This document shows positions 46,789 through 53,761 of a stretch of DNA of 64,000 bases, one piece after another (positions within the stretch are counted from its first letter, which is position 1; every line of letters starts with the position of its first letter). The position numbers and the translations under genes are program-made. This DNA is from CAZISM01 sp964541895 (lineage in GTDB: Bacteria > Zhuqueibacterota > Zhuqueibacteria > Residuimicrobiales > Residuimicrobiaceae). Location of the stretch: assembly GCA_964541895.1 (NCBI GenBank), contig CAZISM010000002.1, positions 62,001 to 126,000 of the forward strand, written 5' to 3'. Under the pieces are notes generated by a model. That model searched no databases and was not told the origin of the DNA. It saw nothing but the letters and a program-made list of their open reading frames with translations.

Positions 46789-47949
46789 ATGGCTAAAATC
46801 TATTTTGATGCTGATGCGGATTTATCCGGATTGAATGGCAGGAAAATCGCTATTATTGGTTACGGCAATCAGGGACGGGCGCAGGCGCTCAACATGCGCG
46901 ATTCCGGCATTGGTCCCATTTGCGTTGGCAGCATAAAAGATTCGGCCCACCATACGGCAATACAGGATGGTTTCCAGGTACGATCCATCGATCAGGCCTG
47001 CAAACAGGCCGACATCATCTTTATGCTGGTTCCGGACGAGGTTATGCCCGACATCTATAAAAATCAAGTGGAGCCGTTTCTGAACAAGGGCGACGTTCTC
47101 AACTTTGCTTCCGGCTATAACATTACCTTTAACCTTATCGTGCCGCCCAGTTATGTCGATGTTATTATGGTGGCGCCGCGCATGATCGGCGATGGCGTGC
47201 GTAATCTGTTCTTAACCAGGGAAGGCTATCAGGCTTTTATCGCCGTTCACCAGGATGCCTCCGGCACGGCACGGCCAACCGCCCTGGCCCTGGCCAAAGC
47301 GATCGGGGCCACCATCAAAGGCGCTTTGGAAGTCACTTTCCGCGATGAGACTATGCTCGATTTACTGGCGGAACAAGCTATCTGGCCGCTGATCCTCTCC
47401 ATCCTGACCGAAGCGTTTGCGTTTGAGGTGGAAAAGGGCCATCCGGCCGAGGCGTCTGTGATCGAACTCTATCTTTGCAAAGAGCCGGCGTATATGTTTG
47501 AAAAAATGGCCGAGCTGGGATTATACGGCCAACTTCCCTTTCACTCCCATACCAGCCAGTATGGACAACTGTCCCGTTTTGAAAAACTGGATAAAACGTT
47601 CATCCGCAACACTCTTCGACAGGCGTATGACTATATCGATAGCGGCAAGTTTGCCCGGGAATGGAAAGAGGAACAGGCCAACGGTTTACCCACTTTTCAG
47701 AGATTGAAGGATATGGCGATCAACTCGGAATTGTGTAAAATCGAAAAAACCCTGTTGACCGGCAACGAATCGCGGGACGCCGCTCCTGTCTGGAGGTTAC
47801 AGCAGAGAGTGTTGAGCGAACAGCTTGTCCTGCAGGCCTATCACAAAGGCATCAAAGTGATTGAATTGCCCGCGAACGGCATGGCCACCGCCCTGGCCAA
47901 AGAAGCGGCGCAGGCACGCCAGATCGTCATCAGGCGCAAATCCGAATAG
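46789..47949 (+). CDS. Ketol-acid-reductoisomerase-like dehydrogenase
   Basis: A 386-residue cytoplasmic protein. The N-terminal Rossmann domain shows KIAIIGYGNQGRAQALNMRD. The C-terminal helical domain aligns with IlvC: Asp191 and Glu195 in DLLAEQ match the first metal-ligand pair, and HTSQYG matches the SNTAEYG segment. The second acid pair of IlvC (E-x3-E) is not kept: Glu226 is followed at +4 by Cys230, with Glu at +6. No other branched-chain amino-acid gene is near. Neighbours are GntP, a UroD-like protein and rhamnose mutarotase. A reductive or oxidative isomerisation of a sugar acid is a reasonable inference. GGGAG precedes ATG 46789. Confidence 0.75.
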   Translation: MAKIYFDADADLSGLNGRKIAIIGYGNQGRAQALNMRDSGIGPICVGSIKDSAHHTAIQDGFQVRSIDQACKQADIIFMLVPDEVMPDIYKNQVEPFLNKGDVLNFASGYNITFNLIVPPSYVDVIMVAPRMIGDGVRNLFLTREGYQAFIAVHQDASGTARPTALALAKAIGATIKGALEVTFRDETMLDLLAEQAIWPLILSILTEAFAFEVEKGHPAEASVIELYLCKEPAYMFEKMAELGLYGQLPFHSHTSQYGQLSRFEKLDKTFIRNTLRQAYDYIDSGKFAREWKEEQANGLPTFQRLKDMAINSELCKIEKTLLTGNESRDAAPVWRLQQRVLSEQLVLQAYHKGIKVIELPANGMATALAKEAAQARQIVIRRKSE

Positions 47950-47981
47950 AGCCGGGTCATTACTTCCTTCTGGAGAGTGCC

Positions 47982-49334
47982 ATGATATCCGCCGTTCTGT
48001 TGTTGCTGCATCTCGTTATTGCCATTGCCTTCATATTGATCCTGATCCTGGTATTGAAATGGAGCCCGGTGATCGCGCTCATCATCGGCAGCCTTTATAT
48101 AGGCTCTGTTGCCAACCTGGGCATGCCGGAAACCATGGCCGCCATCACGAGCGGATTCGGCGATCTTTTGGCCGGTATCGGCTTGCCTGTAGGTTTCGGC
48201 ATCATACTGGGACAGTTGCTGTCCGATTCCGGCGGGGCGCGTTCCATCGCCGTCAGTATTGTGCGCAAATTTTCCAAAGCACGTGCCATATACGGTATGG
48301 GCATGGCTTCTTTTATTCTGTCCATTCCCGTTTTTTATGACGTCACCTTTGTCATCCTCGTTCCCATCGGAGTAGCTCTAACCCAAGAGACCAAAAAGCC
48401 GCTGCCGTATGTCATAGCTGCTCTGGTAATCGGAGCCGCCGCGGCACATACGTTTGTGCCGCCCACACCCAATCCTTTGGCAGCGCCCTCCATTCTTGGT
48501 TTTGATCTGGGCCTCATGCTCATCATGGGATTGATCGTAGGTTTTATCGCCTCGGTTCTGGCCATGAAACTGCTTTTTACCATGCTGGATGCAGGACTGT
48601 GGTGCAGGGAGAAGGATGAGATGGGCGGTTTGGTTGTCACAGCATCACCCGTGCCGGAAAACGCGCCGGCCGCCATGGTTGCCATGATTCCGATTCTGGT
48701 GCCGGTCTGTTTGATTTTGCTGGGCACCACGTTCGCCGCGTTTACCCAGGACGTTCCGGCCTGGATCACGTTTGTCAGCAACAAGGTCACTGCCCTGTTG
48801 TGCGGCACCATAGCCGCATACCTGATCGTGTTCAGGCACATCAAGGGCAAGGCCCTCGAGCAATCGGTGGCCCAGGCCATGTCGTCTGCCGGTATCGTCT
48901 TGCTGGTCACCGGCGCCGGCGGATCCTTCGGTGCGGTGATCAAAGCCACCGGCATCGGCAACACCCTGGTGGCCGGCATTGCCCATTCCGCCTATTCGGC
49001 CGTTTGGGCCGTGCTCATTACCTATTTCCTGGCCATGATTTTTCGTGTGTCACAGGGCTCCGGTACGGTCGCTTCCATCACCACCATGACCATCGTGGCC
49101 GGCGCCGATATGGCAGCGTCTACGGGATTGCATCCGGTCTGGCTGGCGTTGGCTGCTCTGTCCGGCGGCATCAGCATCGGCCATATCAACGACAGCGGCT
49201 TCTGGGTGACGGCCAATCTCGGCGGCTTGACCGTCACCGGCGGACTAAAGACGTATACGCTGGGTGAGTTTCTGGTTTCCATTATTGTATTACTCATCGT
49301 TGTGGCCGCGGTGCTTTTTATTCCGGCATTTTAA
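47982..49334 (+). CDS. GntP-family gluconate/sugar-acid permease
   Basis: A 450-residue inner-membrane protein with about 12 hydrophobic helices. Family marks are FGDLLAGIGLPVGFGIILGQ near the N-terminus, PVFYDVTFVILVPIGVAL, HTFVPPTPNPLAA, and ISIGHINDSGFW near the C-terminus. GntP permeases import gluconate, idonate, fructuronate and related acids with protons. Position between the KARI-like enzyme (33 bp upstream) and a UroD-like gene (16 bp downstream) suggests it brings in the sugar acid they process. GGAGA precedes ATG 47982. Confidence 0.93.
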   Translation: MISAVLLLLHLVIAIAFILILILVLKWSPVIALIIGSLYIGSVANLGMPETMAAITSGFGDLLAGIGLPVGFGIILGQLLSDSGGARSIAVSIVRKFSKARAIYGMGMASFILSIPVFYDVTFVILVPIGVALTQETKKPLPYVIAALVIGAAAAHTFVPPTPNPLAAPSILGFDLGLMLIMGLIVGFIASVLAMKLLFTMLDAGLWCREKDEMGGLVVTASPVPENAPAAMVAMIPILVPVCLILLGTTFAAFTQDVPAWITFVSNKVTALLCGTIAAYLIVFRHIKGKALEQSVAQAMSSAGIVLLVTGAGGSFGAVIKATGIGNTLVAGIAHSAYSAVWAVLITYFLAMIFRVSQGSGTVASITTMTIVAGADMAASTGLHPVWLALAALSGGISIGHINDSGFWVTANLGGLTVTGGLKTYTLGEFLVSIIVLLIVVAAVLFIPAF

Positions 49335-49349
49335 CCGAAAGGAGATGAT

Positions 49350-50462
49350 ATGAATTCCAAAGAACGCGTACGACTGGCTTTGACGAGAAAGGCCGTTCCG
49401 GATCGCATTCCCATCCAGTTTGATCTATGTCGCTCGCTGACGGAACATTTTTCCCAAACCCTGGGACTGGATCCGGGCTATACCTGGTCCTATTATGAGG
49501 ATCTGACCTATCGGATTTCTGCCAATGAAATACGGACCCGACTGGGCAGTGATGTGGTGGTGGTAGGCGGCGCCCTGGCGGCCGCTTTCAAGCCCATTCC
49601 GGTACAGGGTGATATAACTCTGAATGAATTCGGCATGAAGATGAAACCCACGCCGCTCTATGTCGAAGTGATCGAGTGTCCTTTGCAGCAAGTCTCCTCG
49701 GTGGAACAGGTGCAGGCCTATGCTTTTCCCGATCCCCGCGCCCAAGGACGTTTTGACAATGCCCGCAAAGAGATCCAGCGATTCGGCGCGGACTATTTTA
49801 TCATAGGCGATTGTGAACTGAGCATATTTGAACTGGCCTGGCATCTGACCGGCATGGAAAAATATATGATGGCTCTGGCCATGGAGGAGGAGTGGCTGGA
49901 GCTGTTGAACGACAAAGTCGAATATTGGACCACGCAACTGGCGCTGCAGCTGATCGAGCTGGGCGTGGATGCGATCTGGTTCGGTGAGGATCTGGGCACG
50001 CAGACCTCCACCTTGATTTCGCCGGGGATGTGGCGCAATCGCTTCAAGCCGCGCTATCAACGCATGTTCGATGCGTTGCGAAAGGTGAATCCGGACATCA
50101 TTCTTATCATGCATTCTGATGGTGCGGTGGCGCCGTTGCTGGATGATTTTATCGAAATGGGCGTGCAGGTATATAATCCGGTTCAGCCCAACGTCCCGGG
50201 TTCGGATCCCGAAGAGTTGAAAAACACATACGGCCATTCCATCTCCTTTTTCGGCGGCATCGATCAGCAGCAGCTGTTGCCGCAGGGCAGGGTTGAGGAT
50301 ATCCGCAAAGAGATCAAATACCGCTGTCAGGTATTGGGTCGGGATGGCGGCTATCTCTTGGCGCCGGCGCACATCATTCAGGCGGATGTAAAGCCGGAAA
50401 CGGTTTTGCTCATGATCGAAGCGGCGCAGGAATTCGGTTCGTATGATCGGATGTTATTCTGA
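49350..50462 (+). CDS. Uroporphyrinogen-decarboxylase-like protein (copy 2)
   Basis: A 370-residue cytoplasmic barrel of the UroD/methyltransferase superfamily: NSKERVRLALTRK at the start, LIMHSDGAVAPLLDDFIEMG, VQVYNPVQPNVPG and SISFFGGIDQQQLLPQG. The position of the H-x-C-G zinc motif of MtaA-type methyltransferases reads HSDG, so the Cys ligand is Asp. It is diverged from the 23018 copy but has the same overall order. It lies in a tight run after GntP (AGGAGAT before ATG 49350). Neither copy is near heme genes. The chemical role is unknown. Confidence 0.82.
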   Translation: MNSKERVRLALTRKAVPDRIPIQFDLCRSLTEHFSQTLGLDPGYTWSYYEDLTYRISANEIRTRLGSDVVVVGGALAAAFKPIPVQGDITLNEFGMKMKPTPLYVEVIECPLQQVSSVEQVQAYAFPDPRAQGRFDNARKEIQRFGADYFIIGDCELSIFELAWHLTGMEKYMMALAMEEEWLELLNDKVEYWTTQLALQLIELGVDAIWFGEDLGTQTSTLISPGMWRNRFKPRYQRMFDALRKVNPDIILIMHSDGAVAPLLDDFIEMGVQVYNPVQPNVPGSDPEELKNTYGHSISFFGGIDQQQLLPQGRVEDIRKEIKYRCQVLGRDGGYLLAPAHIIQADVKPETVLLMIEAAQEFGSYDRMLF

Positions 50463-50627
50463 TCAGGCCTCCATGGCATCATCACCAGCGACCACACTGG
50501 ATGCGGATCCGGGGTGGCGCGAAGAGATCTCTGGCGACTGCAATTTCATGAGTCAAAACATTCGGTGCTATTATCTGCTATTAATGGCGGATGGTATACA
50601 GGTACATCAAACCACTTTGGAGGTCCT

Positions 50628-50942
50628 ATGAAACGAAATGCATTTAAAATGGTGCTCAAACCTGGTTTTGAACAAGAGTATAAGAAACGTCATGATGAAA
50701 TCTGGCCGGAACTGGTGCGCGAGTTGGAAAACAGCGGCATATCGGACTATTCCATCTATCTGGACAAGGAGACCTTGACTCTGTTTGCCTTTCAAAAATT
50801 GACCGACCATCACACCTCAGACGATCTGCCGCAGAATCCGGTGGTAAAAAAGTGGTGGGCGTTTATGAGTGACATCATGGAATACAATGCCAATGGCACA
50901 CCGGTGGCGATTCCATTGCAGGAAGTGTTTCATATGGATTAG
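50628..50942 (+). CDS. rhaM: L-rhamnose mutarotase
   Basis: A 104-residue protein matching RhaM in full length. The family's catalytic residues fall at the same numbers as in the E. coli enzyme: His22 in KKRHDEIWP, Tyr41 in ISDYSIYL and Trp76-Trp77 in VKKWWAFM. It interconverts alpha and beta anomers of L-rhamnose, or a similar sugar, in the cytoplasm. GGAGG at 50619-50623 fixes the start at ATG 50628; upstream in-frame codons from 50514 are not used. With GH78 it points to L-rhamnose use, although rhaA, rhaB and rhaD are absent here. Confidence 0.93.
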   Translation: MKRNAFKMVLKPGFEQEYKKRHDEIWPELVRELENSGISDYSIYLDKETLTLFAFQKLTDHHTSDDLPQNPVVKKWWAFMSDIMEYNANGTPVAIPLQEVFHMD

Positions 50943-50974
50943 GACGGCCCAAGGGCTTTGAAACGTCAGGACCC

Positions 50975-51006
50975 CGGATGTTGCCGCGCTGTTTGCGGCA
51001 ACTCTG
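50975..51006 (+). repeat. Bulged intergenic hairpin, copy 2
   Basis: GTTGCCGC (50980-50987) and GCGGCAAC (50995-51002) form a perfect 8-bp stem with a 7-nt loop. The bulged T at 50979 and the GGA-side outer pairs (50976-50978 with 51003-51005) repeat the layout seen at 46626-46665. It lies between rhaM and the GH127 gene. Confidence 0.5.
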
Positions 51007-51073
51007 CGAGGCTTCCAGACCATCATTCACCTCCTAGCCCAACTTTGCTTACATTATCATGGAGGATTTTGAA

Positions 51074-53326
51074 ATGAGGTATGGGTTTCGTGTTCTTGTG
51101 TTGAGCAGTAGATTGCTCGCCATTGCAGCATTGCTAGGCAGCCGTATTATTTTATGTGCAAATGCCGACCATACGGAAATGCATATTCCCGACAGAATAG
51201 TTGTTTTCCCTGCCAAAACGTATCTGGTATGCGAAACATCAGATTCGTTGACGTCGATATTTTGGAGCAAAGTTTCTGGTCCGGGCGAGGTGGAAATTGA
51301 GAATGACCGTGCAAAAAGCACATCGGCCGTATTTTCGACATGCGGGCAATACGTTCTGCACTGTGCTGCAAACGATTCAAAACGTAACTATTCCAAAGCG
51401 TTTAAGGTTGATGTTGTTATGCCCGCATCCAAAACGCATCTCCATCCTATTCCAATTTCAACCTGCAAAATCAACAGCCCGTTTTGGAATGAACGGATAA
51501 AAATGCAAATTGTCAATTGGATTCCACATTGTATCAAGCAACTCGAAGACACCTCGCTGAAAGCAGGTATTCAGAATTTTGTCGAGGCCGGCAATAAGCT
51601 GGCCGGCCGTCCTTATCAGTACCTTACACATGATCACCCATGGACTGATTCTTATGTTCTCAAGCTGATTGAAGCCATGTGTCTTTCACTGATGATAGAC
51701 AATCAAAGTGATGCTGCTGTTGCAAAAGCACAGAACGAAATTCGCAACAAACTCGAGGAATGGATTCCAATACTGCTGTCGGCCCAGGAACCCGATGGTT
51801 ATTTGCAAACTCGGTTTACACTCGGTTACGAGTCAGAAAAAGGGAATCCTCCGCCACGATGGACGCGTCAAGCGGACCATGAAGGCTACATCGCCGGCTA
51901 TTTCATGGAAGCGGCCATCGCTCATTATTATATGTCCAAAGGAACGGACAGGAGATTGTATGATTCAGCCAAAAAGATGGCTGATTGCTGGGAGCGGCAT
52001 CTAGGAGCGGCGCCCAAAACAGCATGGTATTCGGGCCATCAAGAACTGGAACTGGCGCTTGTTCGATTTGCTCGTTTAGTAAACGAAGTAGAGGGAAACT
52101 CAAGCGGCGAGAAATACATTCGTCTTGCCAAATTTTTTCTCGATATTCGAGGGGTTGCGAGCGTAGGAAAAGCCAACGGACGGATAACGGCCGATCACGA
52201 ACAGAATCATATTCCACTGCTTCAACAATACGAAGCGGTTGGGCATGCCGTACGCGCTGTGTATTGTTATACCGCCATGACAGATCTATTCATGGAAACA
52301 GGTGACGCGGAATATGAAAGTTCCGTAAAATCGATTTGGGATAATCTTGTCAATAAAAAATATTATATTACCGGAGGAATCGGAACCGGTGAAGATCCCG
52401 AATCATTCGGGAAAAATTATTCACTTAGAAACAATTCGTATTGCGAAACGTGTTCCAGTTGCGGCCAGATATTTTTTCAAAACCGGATGAATCTGGCTTT
52501 TCATCATTCCCGCTATGCCGATCTTTTGGAAGAAACCCTCTACAATGCCCTGCTTGGAGCCGTTGATCTTTCTGCAAATAATTTTACCTATACCAATCCG
52601 CTCGATCAATCGCATATTCGATATAAATGGCACGCATGTCCCTGTTGCGTGGCCAATATACCGCGAACAGTGTTAGAGTTACCAACTTGGATGTATTCGA
52701 AAAACGACCAGAATCTATACATAAATCTTTATATTGGCAGCACTGTGCAAATTGGAGCCATGGCCGGTTGCAACCTGCAAGTGGAACAACGGACCGATTA
52801 TCCATGGAATGGAAAGGTCGATATTATTCTGAATCCGTCTTTAACGAAGGCCTTCACTTTGCATCTGCGTATTCCCGACAGAACGACAAGTGCATTGTAT
52901 CAGGCGGAGCCTGATGTAAATGGAATAAGCTCCATTTACATCAACGGGAAACCTGAACGCCATGAACGTATTGACGGATATGCAGTTATCACCCGCGAAT
53001 GGAAAGCATCGGATAAAATCAGTTTCGTATTGCCGCTACAGATACAGCGTATACGCGCCGACCAACGAATAGAAGCAACTAAAAATAAAGTCGCTTTGCG
53101 ATATGGACCATTGATATATAATATTGAAAGTGTCGATCAAAATCTCGATGCGATGCTCCATTCGGATGCAAAACTAACGGCTCAATGGGAGCCGAGCCTT
53201 CTTGGGGGAGTGATTGCAATTCGGGGAACATATACGGACGGAACGCCCTTATGTGCGATACCGAATTACGCCAGAATGAATCGTGAAGGACGCTCGATAG
53301 TTTGGATTAATGAAGTTAACAAATGA
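51074..53326 (+). CDS. GH127 beta-L-arabinofuranosidase-like enzyme
   Basis: A 750-residue exported protein. After the signal (FRVLVLSSRLLAIAALLGS) and a short Ig-like segment (to about 120), the catalytic domain begins INSPFWNERI. The zinc/thiolate site of the family is present as Glu458-x-Cys460 (SYCETCSS) and Cys524-Cys525 (ACPCCVAN), where the first Cys of the pair is the nucleophile in the characterised Bifidobacterium enzyme. It should release beta-L-arabinofuranose, matching araA. GGAGG at 51062-51066 selects ATG 51074. The gene is visibly more A+T rich than the upstream genes, suggesting a different origin. Confidence 0.92.
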   Translation: MRYGFRVLVLSSRLLAIAALLGSRIILCANADHTEMHIPDRIVVFPAKTYLVCETSDSLTSIFWSKVSGPGEVEIENDRAKSTSAVFSTCGQYVLHCAANDSKRNYSKAFKVDVVMPASKTHLHPIPISTCKINSPFWNERIKMQIVNWIPHCIKQLEDTSLKAGIQNFVEAGNKLAGRPYQYLTHDHPWTDSYVLKLIEAMCLSLMIDNQSDAAVAKAQNEIRNKLEEWIPILLSAQEPDGYLQTRFTLGYESEKGNPPPRWTRQADHEGYIAGYFMEAAIAHYYMSKGTDRRLYDSAKKMADCWERHLGAAPKTAWYSGHQELELALVRFARLVNEVEGNSSGEKYIRLAKFFLDIRGVASVGKANGRITADHEQNHIPLLQQYEAVGHAVRAVYCYTAMTDLFMETGDAEYESSVKSIWDNLVNKKYYITGGIGTGEDPESFGKNYSLRNNSYCETCSSCGQIFFQNRMNLAFHHSRYADLLEETLYNALLGAVDLSANNFTYTNPLDQSHIRYKWHACPCCVANIPRTVLELPTWMYSKNDQNLYINLYIGSTVQIGAMAGCNLQVEQRTDYPWNGKVDIILNPSLTKAFTLHLRIPDRTTSALYQAEPDVNGISSIYINGKPERHERIDGYAVITREWKASDKISFVLPLQIQRIRADQRIEATKNKVALRYGPLIYNIESVDQNLDAMLHSDAKLTAQWEPSLLGGVIAIRGTYTDGTPLCAIPNYARMNREGRSIVWINEVNK

Positions 53327-53503
53327 AACCAATTGTTCATCCGCAGTCACTGTATAACCATCGGCTGCAGCACACGCAGGGCGGCGTGCCTGGCTGAAGC
53401 GCGGCTCGGTGTTCACGTTGAAATACCTATTACGGTCCCTGCCGCGCTCATCCTGTGACGGTGGGCTGGGATCGAATAGTTGCACCTATTCCTGGAGAGC
53501 CAT
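53327..53503. other. Non-coding stretch between GH127 and a small frame
   Basis: Part of a 435-bp gap between convergent genes. It has a weak palindrome, CACGC with GCGTG, near 53370-53390, but no clear terminator and no coding signal except the small frame that follows. Confidence 0.4.
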
Positions 53504-53617
53504 ATGAAAAAGTTACTATTTGATTCCATAGATCCTGCAAAAATCGAAAATTACGGACCCGCCACTTGCGGAATGCAGGTTCTAGCTCCTGTTTGGGACA
53601 CTCTTTTGATCTTGTAA
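53504..53617 (+). CDS. Possible 37-residue peptide or gene fragment
   Basis: ATG 53504 is preceded by TGGAGAG at good spacing and opens a 37-codon frame (MKKLLFDSIDPAKIENYG at the start, ending WDTLLIL) closed by TAA at 53615. The N-terminus is not a signal peptide. It may be a small protein or the 5' end of a gene cut off by rearrangement. I recognise no family. Confidence 0.3.
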   Translation: MKKLLFDSIDPAKIENYGPATCGMQVLAPVWDTLLIL

Positions 53618-53761
53618 TATAGATAAAATATTGCTTCATTTGGTTCGACCCCTCAATAGTTATCCCGTTCGATTAAAACAAGAGGGATACAAAAGAGCAG
53701 CTGATGCAACGGGCGAAAAGTCGCAGCAAGGGTTTTGACGCACTCGGAAATCAGGAAACCG

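Noticed and set aside
46789..47949. Annotation as authentic ilvC for branched-chain amino-acid synthesis
   Set aside because: There are no ilvBN, ilvD or leu genes nearby, the second acid pair is changed and the context is sugar-acid catabolism.
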